From: Methanobacterium_D sp040373355
GTDB taxonomy: Archaea; Methanobacteriota; Methanobacteria; Methanobacteriales; Methanobacteriaceae
Length of the DNA stretch: 64,000 bases
Reading direction: 5' to 3'
Assembly: GCF_047495555.1 (NCBI RefSeq)
Contig: NZ_CP166866.1
Coordinates: forward strand, 2,175,950-2,239,949
Within the stretch, counting starts at the first letter, position 1, and each line of letters opens with the position of its first letter. Under the pieces are notes generated by a model. It saw only the letters and a list, made by a program, of their open reading frames with translations, did no database searches and was not told where the DNA came from. This document shows positions 55,309 through 63,876 of this stretch, piece after piece. Position numbers and translations under genes: made by a program.

Positions 55309-56604
55309 TTAGTCATCTCCAAGTTTCTGCATTAACTTAGATGATATATCAGCTAAGTCTACTAATTCTTGATCCCCAGATTCCATATTTTTCAAAGTAA
55401 CCTTTCCTACTTCAATATCTCTTGCACCAATAAGAACAACGTATTTTGCACCTAAATTATCAGCAAATGATAGAATTTTCTTTAGTTTTTTCCTTGCAAG
55501 ATCAACATCAGCAGAAATGCCGTTTCTTCTTAGATTTTGAGTTATTTCAAATGCTTGTTCCCTCATCTCACTAGATAATGGAGCTACAAATACATCTACA
55601 TGTCCTTCAACTGGAATGGCTGCTTCCTGTTTTTTCAGGGCTTCCATAACCCTGTCAAATCCAAATGCAAATCCAGTGGATTCTACTGGCTCGCCGCCAA
55701 ATATTTCTATTAAATTATATGTGCCCCCACCACTTATTTGTTTTTGGGCTCCAAGACCTTGAACATAAATTTCAAATACGATTCCAGTGTAATAGTCCAG
55801 TCCACGAGCTATTCCAAGATCCACAACATAATTTGAAAATCCAAATATTTTAAGAAGATTTAAAAGTTCTTCAAGATCATCTAATGCTTTAAAAGCGCCA
55901 CTACAGTTTTTAATGATATCTCTAACTTCCCCAATCACTTCATCGTGGCCTTTAATTCCAACAAGCTTAAGTAAAATATCTTTAAGGGACTCTGAAAAAT
56001 TAGAATCATTTAATAGATTTTCTAGAGCTTCAACATCACCCTTATCAATTAGGCCCATTATCTGCTGTTGGTCACTTTCAGACACTTCAGCATCTTTTAG
56101 AAGACTTCTAATAATTCCAAGGTTTCCAATATGGAATTCATAATTTTTTAAACCAATTTCATCTAAAGCATTAGCTGCCATGGCCATAACTTCTGCTTCA
56201 GCTTCAGGAGATTTTCCACCAATAAGTTCGCATCCAAACTGCCAGAACTGCCTGAATCTACCTGCTTGAGGCCTTTCATACCTGAAACAACTGCCAAAAT
56301 AATACATTTTAATTGGTCTTGCAGTTTTCTGAAGCTCATTAAGGTAGAGTCGTGCCACTGGAGCTGTTAGCTCTGGCCTAAGAGCTAAATCTCGGTTTCC
56401 TTTATCTTTAAAGTGATAAATTTCCTCTTTAATGGCTTCTCCTGATTTTTCAGTAAAGAGTGTTAAATCTTCAAATATAGGAGTTTTAATTTCTCCGTAT
56501 CCATATCTTTCAAATGTTCGTCTTAAACTGTTTTCAACGTATTTTCTCTGTTTCATATCTTTAAAAAGAAAATCACGTGTTCCTCTGGGTCTTGATATTT
56601 CCAT
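55309..56604 (-). CDS. hisS: Histidyl-tRNA synthetase
   Basis: Class II synthetase, 431 residues from ATG 56604 (MEISRPRGTRDFLFKDMKQR); the frame extends six codons upstream without support. Motif 2 is FRYERPQAGRFRQFWQFGCE, the histidine-binding blocks are LGIARGLDYYTGIVFEIYV and GGGTYNLIEIFGG, and motif 3 is STGFAFGFDRVMEAL. The C-terminal anticodon domain is present. Confidence 0.96.
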   Translation of the reverse strand: MEISRPRGTRDFLFKDMKQRKYVENSLRRTFERYGYGEIKTPIFEDLTLFTEKSGEAIKEEIYHFKDKGNRDLALRPELTAPVARLYLNELQKTARPIKMYYFGSCFRYERPQAGRFRQFWQFGCELIGGKSPEAEAEVMAMAANALDEIGLKNYEFHIGNLGIIRSLLKDAEVSESDQQQIMGLIDKGDVEALENLLNDSNFSESLKDILLKLVGIKGHDEVIGEVRDIIKNCSGAFKALDDLEELLNLLKIFGFSNYVVDLGIARGLDYYTGIVFEIYVQGLGAQKQISGGGTYNLIEIFGGEPVESTGFAFGFDRVMEALKKQEAAIPVEGHVDVFVAPLSSEMREQAFEITQNLRRNGISADVDLARKKLKKILSFADNLGAKYVVLIGARDIEVGKVTLKNMESGDQELVDLADISSKLMQKLGDD

Positions 56605-56801
56605 TTTAATCAGCTCAATCAAAATAAATTAAATCTTATTAAAAATGATATTTTTTAATGCTCTTAAATTATCTATAAAAGTCATTTAAAATAATTTTTG
56701 GATAAAATTATGAATTTAAGAATTATCTGATTCAAATTCTATAAATTTAAAGAAATGTTGTGAAATTATAGTAATAAAAATCTAGTCTTTGGGTGTTTAT
56801 C

Positions 56802-57464
56802 TTACTCATAATATTTCAGATATTCTCCAACCATCTTTGGGAATGATTTTGCGCTTAAAAATCTTAATCCCAGCCTTTCAGCCCAAACTTTAATTCCTTC
56901 ATCTGCAGCTACAACTCCCGCATTTAATTCTTTTGCCAGAAGAAGTACATCGAGATCAGGAGCGCTGTCAAGGGTTCCTTTTCTTAAAGCAGCCCTATAT
57001 TTTTTTCTGAAATCTTTAATTGCGCCTCCAATTATTTCCAGTTCAACATCAGCTTTTGTATTACCCTTTGCTAACATTACCATAGATTCAACGGCTGCCT
57101 CCCATAAAGCATTTTCAGAAATTCTCATACCTTTATTCATCCTTTCTCTCATATCCTGCACGTATTCATAGAATATTTCAGAGGGAATTTTTGTTTCGTA
57201 CCTATCAGGTGTTTTTTTAACTATCCATGTTTCTGTTTTTACCAGAACTTCTTCAGGACATTCATAACGAGTTAAATAATTTACAAACTCTTTATACGTT
57301 ACAGGAGGCATGTGACAGCTCATGTTAAGCTTTATTCGGGATTCTGCAATTAAATCAGTAAGCAAATTAACTGTTTTTGTTAAATCTCCATCACCAAACT
57401 CATCTCTAAGCTGTGTATCTGTAAATGCAGTTGTATCCAGAACAAATCTTTGTTTTGTAGCCAT
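56802..57464 (-). CDS. HARP: protein-only RNase P homolog (UPF0278 / RNA-ligase-partner family)
   Basis: 220 residues. RFVLDTTAFTDTQLRDEFGD opens a PIN-like metallonuclease domain; the other acidic residues are in SAPDLDVLLLAKELNAGVVA and AADEGIKVWAERLGLRFLS. A helical insert (about 80-150) lies in the middle. The family was first named RNA ligase partner and later recognised as Homolog of Aquifex RNase P; in archaea it coexists with RNA-based RNase P, whose Rpp29 subunit is encoded at 4412. Start ATG 57464 follows GGAGAAATA. Confidence 0.88.
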   Translation of the reverse strand: MATKQRFVLDTTAFTDTQLRDEFGDGDLTKTVNLLTDLIAESRIKLNMSCHMPPVTYKEFVNYLTRYECPEEVLVKTETWIVKKTPDRYETKIPSEIFYEYVQDMRERMNKGMRISENALWEAAVESMVMLAKGNTKADVELEIIGGAIKDFRKKYRAALRKGTLDSAPDLDVLLLAKELNAGVVAADEGIKVWAERLGLRFLSAKSFPKMVGEYLKYYE

Positions 57465-57645
57465 CTTATTTCTCCTTATTTTTTAAATTAATGTATTAAA
57501 TTTAATACATTAATCTTTATTTAATCAGAGAAATATAAAATATTCTATTAAAATAATTTATTTATTATATGAAAAAGATTATTTGAACTCATAATAATAT
57601 AATAATCTGAAATAAAAGTAATTAAGGCTAATAGAAGATGATAGA

Positions 57646-58509
57646 ATGATAACCAGTAAAACAAAAGTCGTAGGAATAATTGGTGATCCTGTAGAACACA
57701 GTTTATCTCCATTAATGCATAACGCGGCATTTAGACATTTAGGACTCGATTATATTTATGTGCCATTTCAAGTAGATGAAAATAATCTTGAAAGTGCAAT
57801 TGCGGGTGCAAAGTCACTAAATGTTAAAGGACTTAATGTAACCATTCCTCATAAAACTAAAATTATTCCATATCTTGATTCTCTTGATGAAGCTGCAGAA
57901 CTCATTGGAGCAGTTAATACAGTTAAATTTGACAAAAATATGATTAAGGGATATAATACTGATGGAATAGGTGCAGTTAGATCCATTGAAGAAGTAAGTA
58001 GGGTAAAAGACAAAAAAGTTATTATTTTAGGTTCGGGTGGTGCTGCAAGAGCTGTTGCATTCCAAATATTGATTGATGGAGCAGGATCATTAGTTATTGC
58101 AAATAGAACTCTCCAAAATGCAATTAATCTTCAAAAAGAAATAATAGAAAAATTAAATGCAGATGTTAAAATTACAGATTACGGAGAAAAACTTAAAAAT
58201 GAGCTAAAGGATGCAGATATTTTAATTAATACTACTCCAATTGGTATGTATCCTAATATAAATCAAGAACCATTGGTTAAAGCAGAAATAATGCACTCAA
58301 ATCTTGTGGTTAACGATCTGGTTTATAACCCACCTAAAACATGTTTGCTTGAAGAATGTGAAAAAGCATGCGCTAAATCAATATCTGGAATTAAAATGTT
58401 AATTTATCAGGGAATGGAATCTTTTAATATATGGACAGGAGTTTATCCTCCAGTTGAGATTTTTGAAAATGCTTTAAAATCTTACGATTTTAAGCATAAA
58501 AAATCATAG
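57646..58509 (+). CDS. aroE: Shikimate dehydrogenase
   Basis: NADP-dependent reduction of 3-dehydroshikimate. 287 residues. GIIGDPVEHSLSPLMHNAAF is the substrate site, NVTIPHKTKI carries the catalytic lysine, NTDGIGAVRSIEE the substrate aspartate, and IILGSGGAARAVAFQIL the dinucleotide fold. The last dozen codons (KSYDFKHKKS and stop) are encoded by the first hairpins of array C, so the C-terminal tail seems to have been supplied by the repeat. aroD lies further on at 63877. Confidence 0.96.
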   Translation: MITSKTKVVGIIGDPVEHSLSPLMHNAAFRHLGLDYIYVPFQVDENNLESAIAGAKSLNVKGLNVTIPHKTKIIPYLDSLDEAAELIGAVNTVKFDKNMIKGYNTDGIGAVRSIEEVSRVKDKKVIILGSGGAARAVAFQILIDGAGSLVIANRTLQNAINLQKEIIEKLNADVKITDYGEKLKNELKDADILINTTPIGMYPNINQEPLVKAEIMHSNLVVNDLVYNPPKTCLLEECEKACAKSISGIKMLIYQGMESFNIWTGVYPPVEIFENALKSYDFKHKKS

Positions 58510-58620
58510 ATTTTTTAATGCAATCAAAATCTCTCAAAATCCTACGGATTTTGGAGCACGAAATGAAGTTTCGTAAGCTTCGATTTTGATGCACCGAAAA
58601 TCTGATAGATTTTCGAGTGC
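58471..58620. repeat. array of contiguous short hairpins (array C)
   Basis: Hairpins abut and share GC-containing bases at their feet: GCTT(T)AAAATC/GATTTTAAGC (58471-58495), GCAT+AAAAAATC/GATTTTTT+(A)ATGC (58494-58521), an enclosing stem ATCAAAATC (58523-58531)/GATTTTGAT (58582-58590) that holds CAAAATCC/GGATTTTG (58535-58553) and ACGAAA/TTTCGT (58558-58574), then GCAC+CGAAAATCT/AGATTTTCG+(A)GTGC (58591-58620). Stems have a 3-4 bp foot, often one bulged base, a 7-9 bp AT-rich shaft and a 3-5 nt loop. It begins inside aroE. Confidence 0.75.
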
Positions 58621-58655
58621 TTTGAAAGAGCATAGAGAAAAGAAAGGGTGAATTT

Positions 58656-59501
58656 ATGGAAAACATGACTATTACAGATAACCATATACATGTTGATCCT
58701 CAAAATGGTGAAGGTCCAATTGAGGTTGCTAAAAAATTCGGGAGAGCTGGCGGAAATGTAATGATCATTCCCAACAAGCCTACTTGGACAGTCGGAAAAT
58801 CATGTAACTTTGAGGAAGCCATGAACCGGGTTATAAAATATGTAGATGAAATAAATGATAACACTGATGTAAAAGCATTTGCAGTTGTTGGTGCACATCC
58901 CGCAGAACTTTCAAGACGTGTTGAAAATGGCATGGAACTAGAAATGGCTGAAAAAATGATGAGAGGCACTTTAGAATCTGCCCAAAAACTTGTTATTGAA
59001 GAAAAAGCCATTGCAATTGGGGAAATTGGCAGACCACACTATGAAGTTTCAACTGAAGAAATGGAAGTTCATAATAGACTTATTTTGTATGCAATGGAAC
59101 TTGCTGCAGATGCAGATTGTGCAGTTCAATTACACACTGAAAGTGCTGAATCAGAACAATTTCTGGAGTTTGCAAAAATGGCTGATAAAGCAGGACTTGA
59201 AAGAAAACGTGTTATAAAGCACTTTTCTGGCCCCTTAGTTAGCAAAGAAGAAAATCATGGCTTAACTCCATCTTTAATTGCAACCAGAACTGTTGTAGTT
59301 GAAGGAATTAAAAAAGGAAATAATTTTCTTATGGAAACTGATTATCTTGACATGAAAGATCGTCCAGGGGCTGTTTTAGGTCCCAAAACAGTTCCAAGGC
59401 GAACAAAAGAACTTTTAAGAAACGGCACCTTTACTGAAGAAGATGTTTATAAAATCCATGTTGAAACTGTTAAAAAAGTATATGGAATTGATTTAGATTA
59501 A
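58656..59501 (+). CDS. TatD-related metal-dependent hydrolase
   Basis: 281 residues, amidohydrolase-type TIM barrel. MTITDNHIHVDPQNGEG has the HxH metal motif; EKAIAIGEIGRPHYEVSTEE, AVQLHTESAE, VIKHFSGPLVS and FLMETDYLDMKDRPG supply the other ligands. The archaeal subgroup is distinct from nuclease TatD and its substrate is unknown. Start ATG 58656 follows GGGTGAATTT; a start three codons later is possible. It lies just past hairpin array C. Confidence 0.85.
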   Translation: MENMTITDNHIHVDPQNGEGPIEVAKKFGRAGGNVMIIPNKPTWTVGKSCNFEEAMNRVIKYVDEINDNTDVKAFAVVGAHPAELSRRVENGMELEMAEKMMRGTLESAQKLVIEEKAIAIGEIGRPHYEVSTEEMEVHNRLILYAMELAADADCAVQLHTESAESEQFLEFAKMADKAGLERKRVIKHFSGPLVSKEENHGLTPSLIATRTVVVEGIKKGNNFLMETDYLDMKDRPGAVLGPKTVPRRTKELLRNGTFTEEDVYKIHVETVKKVYGIDLD

Positions 59502-59535
59502 ATTTTAATTCCATATTAATTTGTTAAAATTAATT

Positions 59536-60114
59536 TTAATGACTTCCACCAATTAAAAAGGATATTGCACTAATGACAACACCGATTATCACAATTTCAA
59601 GACTAGTTTTAAATAAGCTTTCTCTGGATACTCTACCCAGATATATACCCAGTATAACTAATGCTATAAAACAAGCGACTAGAGTAGTTATTAAAGCAGT
59701 CATTCTATCTGGAATTAATAAAAACGGCACCACAGGGACAAATGCACCTATAAAACTTGAAAATCCATGTGTAAACATACTCATGTAAATTCTTTGTTTT
59801 GCCTGCTGGTGAATGAGAGTATCATCAAGTTCCCCTTCTTTAAGCATCATCTTTTCTTCAAGTTCTCGAAGTGTACGTGATTCTTCTGCACGTTCACCAA
59901 TAAAAGAACCGAATGCATTGGACATAGCAAGCGCAATTCCTCCGCTTAGCCCAGTTAACCCTATGACAAAATTTCCAATTTCAACGCCACCAGCAGCAGC
60001 AATTCCACTTGCGGCAAGAGTTACGCCCATAACAGCAAGTATTCCATCCATAGTACCTAGAGCAACATATCTGCTCATTTTTAAGTATTCTTCAATGAAT
60101 TCCTTTATGCTCAT
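59536..60114 (-). CDS. VIT1/CCC1-like membrane protein (TIGR00267 type)
   Basis: 192 residues with about five membrane helices. YVALGTMDGILAVMGVTLAA, GGIALAMSNAFGSFIGERAE and FTHGFSSFIGAFVPVVPFLL fit the VIT family of iron/manganese transporters. The cytosolic acidic segment after GERAEE is shorter than in plant VIT1. Metal transport is inferred from the family. GGAGAAAAATAAG precedes the ATG. Confidence 0.85.
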   Translation of the reverse strand: MSIKEFIEEYLKMSRYVALGTMDGILAVMGVTLAASGIAAAGGVEIGNFVIGLTGLSGGIALAMSNAFGSFIGERAEESRTLRELEEKMMLKEGELDDTLIHQQAKQRIYMSMFTHGFSSFIGAFVPVVPFLLIPDRMTALITTLVACFIALVILGIYLGRVSRESLFKTSLEIVIIGVVISAISFLIGGSH

Positions 60115-60165
60115 TTCTTATTTTTCTCCAAAAAATTAGATATTATGTAATTTTAATTCAATATT

Positions 60166-60504
60166 TTAATAGCTTAATTTAACTTCGTTTACTCTTAGAA
60201 TTTCTTTCTTTAAAAGAGGAATTTCATTTTCTATTGTTTCCCATATATCTTCCAGATCAACTTCTTGGTTTTCCAGTGTTTCTTTTACACCCCCAATTGT
60301 TTTCCATGGAATTTGAGGATATAACTCTTTAAAATCTTCTGAAAGATAATTTACAGATTCTGAAATAACCTTAATTCTTTGGATTACTGCATTATGAACA
60401 AATTCCTCACTTAAAAAGTCATTTATGGTCAAATTTCTGGTATAATCTTCAATGAGCTCAATTGATTGTAAAATGTGTTCTAAGAAAATATTTGAGTTCT
60501 GCAT
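60166..60504 (-). CDS. HepT/DUF86-like protein lacking the catalytic motif
   Basis: 112 residues, all-helical. FLEHILQSIELIEDYTRNLT, VIQRIKVISESVNYLSEDFK and VDLEDIWETIENEIPLLKKE align with HepT proteins, the RNase/toxin half of HepT-MntA modules. The expected Arg-x4-6-His motif between IPW and VDLE is replaced by KTIGGVKETLENQE, two residues shorter and without histidine. No MntA nucleotidyltransferase gene is adjacent. It is probably catalytically inactive or reassigned. Confidence 0.75.
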   Translation of the reverse strand: MQNSNIFLEHILQSIELIEDYTRNLTINDFLSEEFVHNAVIQRIKVISESVNYLSEDFKELYPQIPWKTIGGVKETLENQEVDLEDIWETIENEIPLLKKEILRVNEVKLSY

Positions 60505-60584
60505 TATTTTTCATCCTTAAAATCTTTAAAAATAAAAGTAGAAGAATATTAATTTATATTCATATTTAAACTTTACGAATTATT

Positions 60585-61796
60585 TTAAGCTCTTCCAAGG
60601 TCTTTATGCGCTCTTGCAAGATGTCCTGCTGCCAATGCACCCATTAATGAAAGTTCTCCAGCAAGAACAGTTCCTGCAACAATTTCTGCAAACTTATGAA
60701 CTTTTTCATTTCCATAAGCATCCATTATTTCAAGACACTCCCTTGCTGTTTCAATACTTGTTCCTCCACCAACGGTTGCAACTGGAACATCTGGAAGCGT
60801 AATTGTAAAATAAAGATCGCCATTATCTTCTGTCATAGCAGTAGTTATCCCTATACTTCCTTCAACTATGTGGGCTTCATCTTGACCTGTAGCAAGGAAA
60901 ATAGCTCCAATCATATTTGCATAGTGCGCATTGAATCCCATACTGCCTGAAACAGCAGATCCTATAAGATTTTTAGCCGTGTTAACTTCAACTATTGCTT
61001 CTGGAGTTGTTTTAAGCTTATTTTTAACTATATCCCTTGGAACAATTATTTCTGCCGTTACACTTTTACCTCTTCCCTCAATAAGGTTTAATGAAGATGG
61101 TTTTTTATCAACACATACATTACCGCTTGATGCAACTAAATGAGCACCAGTTTTATGAGTTAAAAGGTTTAAAGCGGCTTCTGTCGCTATTGTAACCATA
61201 TTCATTCCCATACTATCTCCAGTAGTGTAAACAAATCTTGGATAGACATACTTTCCAACAACAAGTATTGGATCAATTTTTATAAGTTTTCCATGTCTTG
61301 TAGTAACTTCTGCTGCTTTTTTAAGCTCTTTAAAGTTTTCATTAATCCATGTTTTGATTTCAAGTGCTTCAGTTATTGATTTAGCTTTTAATACAGGTGC
61401 CCTTGTCATTTTATCATCTAATATCTTAGTAGTAACTCCACCAGATGCAGATATAACCGAACATCCTCTGTTTACTGATGCTACAAGAGCTCCTTCTGAA
61501 GTAGCAAGAGGTATATAAAATTCTCCCTCTGCATTATCTCCATTAATTTTTAAAGGGCCTGCAATACCTAAAGGAATCTGAATTACCCCTATTGGATTTT
61601 CAATGTTCTTTTTAGATGCAGATTCCATGTCAATTGAATAATTGGAAACATTCTTTAGTTCGACACCAGTGATTTCTTCTGCAAATTTACGCCTAATCTT
61701 AACTGCTTCATCTGCATTACTGGCATGTTTTTCGATTTCGTAAAGTTTAATATCGCCTTTTTTTAATTTATCGATAATTTCTCTTTCATCTACCAT
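60585..61796 (-). CDS. hmgA: HMG-CoA reductase (class I)
   Basis: NADPH-dependent formation of mevalonate, the committed step of archaeal isoprenoid lipid synthesis. 403 residues from ATG 61796 (MVDEREIIDKLKKGDIKLYE), with AGTGAT upstream; GTG 61805 adds three codons and coincides with that site. ENPIGVIQIPLGIAGPLKIN, TTGDSMGMNMVTIATEAAL, GHxxxxGQDEAHIVEG-type region (ATGQDEAHIVEGSIGITTA) and the final GELSLMGALAAGHLARAH are family blocks, including the catalytic His. Confidence 0.96.
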   Translation of the reverse strand: MVDEREIIDKLKKGDIKLYEIEKHASNADEAVKIRRKFAEEITGVELKNVSNYSIDMESASKKNIENPIGVIQIPLGIAGPLKINGDNAEGEFYIPLATSEGALVASVNRGCSVISASGGVTTKILDDKMTRAPVLKAKSITEALEIKTWINENFKELKKAAEVTTRHGKLIKIDPILVVGKYVYPRFVYTTGDSMGMNMVTIATEAALNLLTHKTGAHLVASSGNVCVDKKPSSLNLIEGRGKSVTAEIIVPRDIVKNKLKTTPEAIVEVNTAKNLIGSAVSGSMGFNAHYANMIGAIFLATGQDEAHIVEGSIGITTAMTEDNGDLYFTITLPDVPVATVGGGTSIETARECLEIMDAYGNEKVHKFAEIVAGTVLAGELSLMGALAAGHLARAHKDLGRA

Positions 61797-61912
61797 AATT
61801 ATCACTAAACACTCTTTAAAGATTAAAATTGATTAATTATAAAATTAAGATTCTTAATAATATCATTTAGAAATATTGATATAAATAAGTTTATTATTAA
61901 AATAGAATTTAT

Positions 61913-61928
61913 GCTGCATCTTGGCAGC
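61913..61928 (-). terminator. GC-rich stem-loop after sucD
   Basis: GCTGC (61913-61917) and GCAGC (61924-61928) form a 5-bp stem with a 6-nt loop, directly after the sucD stop at 61930. In this AT-rich genome such a GC stem is notable and may protect or define the 3' end. No T-run follows it on the minus strand, so it is not a classical intrinsic terminator. Confidence 0.35.
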
Positions 61929-61929
61929 T

Positions 61930-62790
61930 TTATAAAATATCCTTCATTATTTTTGCAATCTCAGAAGGCCGTGTTGCAACTTCAACTCCCGCTTCTTTAA
62001 GTGCGTTCATTTTACTTTCTGCAGTTCCACTATTACCCTCAATTATGGCTCCTGCATGCCCCATTCTCTTACCCGGAGGCGCAGTAACCCCTGCAATGTA
62101 AGCAACAACTGGTTTAGATATATTTTTTCCAATATATTCTGCAGCTTTTTCTTCTGCATTTCCTCCAATTTCACCAATCATAACCATAGCATCGGTTCCA
62201 TCGTCTTCTTCAAACCTATGAAGCACATCTGCAAAATCCATTCCAACAACTGGATCTCCACCAATACCTAAACAGGTGCTCTGTCCCATTCCAGCATTCG
62301 TTATCTGATAAGCAACTTCATAGGTTAGTGTTCCACTTCTAGAAACTATTCCTATGTTTCCGGGATTAAAAATATGAGTTGGCATTATTCCAAGCTTCCC
62401 AACTCCTGGAGAAATTAATCCTGGTGTATTAGGACCTATTAATGTTGTTCCATTCCTTTTAGCGTACTCTACAATTTCCATTGAATCATGAACTGGAATG
62501 TGTTCTGTAATTATAACCACTGTATCAAGCTGTGAAATTGCTTCATATGCTGCATCCTTTGCAAAGGGTGCAGGGATAAAAATTATTGATGCATTAATAT
62601 CTAATTCTTCTTTTGCTTCTTCTATTGAATTATAAACACTTACAGGGCCAAATTTTTGGCCTCCTTTTCCAGGAGATGTTCCCGCAACAATTTTTGTATT
62701 ATATTCAAGCATTTGCTCTGCATGGAAAGATCCCTGCTTTCCAGTAATTCCCTGTACAATGCATCTTGTGTTCTCATCAAGAATAATCAT
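61930..62790 (-). CDS. sucD: Succinyl-CoA ligase (ADP/GDP-forming) alpha subunit
   Basis: 286 residues. The CoA-binding Rossmann domain has VQGITGKQGSFHAEQMLEYN and AGTSPGKGGQKFG, and the ligase domain has the phospho-histidine in KRMGHAGAIIEGNSGTAESK. In methanogens it serves the partial reductive TCA route to 2-oxoglutarate. The beta subunit sucC is not adjacent, as often in this order. It overlaps the upstream gene by four bases (ATGA). Confidence 0.95.
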   Translation of the reverse strand: MIILDENTRCIVQGITGKQGSFHAEQMLEYNTKIVAGTSPGKGGQKFGPVSVYNSIEEAKEELDINASIIFIPAPFAKDAAYEAISQLDTVVIITEHIPVHDSMEIVEYAKRNGTTLIGPNTPGLISPGVGKLGIMPTHIFNPGNIGIVSRSGTLTYEVAYQITNAGMGQSTCLGIGGDPVVGMDFADVLHRFEEDDGTDAMVMIGEIGGNAEEKAAEYIGKNISKPVVAYIAGVTAPPGKRMGHAGAIIEGNSGTAESKMNALKEAGVEVATRPSEIAKIMKDIL

Positions 62791-63524
62791 CTATTAACCT
62801 CTCCAAAAATTCTCATCCTTTCTGATAAAGGAATGGCTAAATCCATAACATTTCCATTCATGAACGCTGTAATTGACATAATAACTCCCCTAGGTATTAA
62901 ATAAGAAGGTGTTCCTCTTTTTACAAGGTGTACGTGTTGATTTCCTAAAGCTGCACCAGCCATTGCCCCTGCAACAACTCCTACACTTTCTATATTATCT
63001 ATTGTGGCCACAACTACAGGATCATCAGTTTGATTCGAAACATAACCTATACCTGGTATTTTTAAAGTTCCATCCACGGCCCCGCCGCCAATATCATTTA
63101 CATCATCCATGCCTTTAGCTGCTTTAATTGCTGCATCTGCAACTTTTCCTACAATTTCTTCTCCACCATATGTATCAAATGCAACAATAACGGCGTCAGG
63201 ATATCTATCTTGCCTTACTCTAGCTTCAGCATAAGAAATACCTTCTCCTGCATCCCCCGGGTTATCTGATACTCCAGCTATATCTCCAATGCTTTCAGCA
63301 TTTTTCTTTAATATTTCCATGATAGCGCAATTAACGGATTCCAGATCCTTATCCTCAACAAATGCACTTATAACTACATCATCCCCCGTGATATTTGTTA
63401 AGGCAGCTTTATATGCTCCAATATCAACTAGAGAACATATGTCATTTTCTATATTCCGAACAAGCGATCTGCTGCATGAAACGTCATTTATGGAAATATC
63501 TGCACCAATAGCAGTTAATTTCAA
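62787..63524 (-). CDS. unrecognised glycine- and aspartate-rich protein coupled to sucD
   Basis: 245 residues from TTG 63524 (MKLTAIGADISINDVSCSRS), chosen because GGTGAT lies three nt before it; the open frame extends to 63560. No membrane segment. Features are GAYKAALTNITGDDVVISAF, RYPDAVIVAFDTYGGEEIVG, DIGGGAVDGTLKIPGIG and GVVAGAMAGAALGNQHVHLV; the alternating hydrophobic and Gly/Asp pattern suggests an alpha/beta enzyme. I do not recognise the family. Its stop overlaps the sucD start, which implies a linked function. Confidence 0.8.
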   Translation of the reverse strand: MKLTAIGADISINDVSCSRSLVRNIENDICSLVDIGAYKAALTNITGDDVVISAFVEDKDLESVNCAIMEILKKNAESIGDIAGVSDNPGDAGEGISYAEARVRQDRYPDAVIVAFDTYGGEEIVGKVADAAIKAAKGMDDVNDIGGGAVDGTLKIPGIGYVSNQTDDPVVVATIDNIESVGVVAGAMAGAALGNQHVHLVKRGTPSYLIPRGVIMSITAFMNGNVMDLAIPLSERMRIFGEVNR

Positions 63525-63876
63525 GTGATCACCTTTAATAATAAACTTTTTATTTTTCATCCATATTTAAGTATAGAATCGTGAAATTTACTTCATTAAC
63601 CAATATCTCATCAAACAAAAGCAATCTTTTAGTTTAATAAGCAATAATGATTGTAATAAACGATTTTTGCATTACTTTAACGTTATGAACAAACTTTAAA
63701 TTTTATATAAGCTATATTTCATTAAACTTCTTTTTATACGTTACTTGTTTTCTACATTAATATTCAAAAAATTTAAATAAATAATATCTCAAAATAAAGA
63801 TAACTACTTTTTCATTTTTAGTTAAGTTCCGTAAATTTAATTAGATAAAAGTATATAGAATTAAAGGGTATTAATT
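63525..63876. other. divergent intergenic region
   Basis: 352 bp between the unrecognised minus-strand gene and aroD. It is AT-rich, with TATA-like stretches on both strands (for example TTTTATATAA near 63702 and AGTATATAG near 63850). No gene or hairpin array was seen. Confidence 0.45.
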
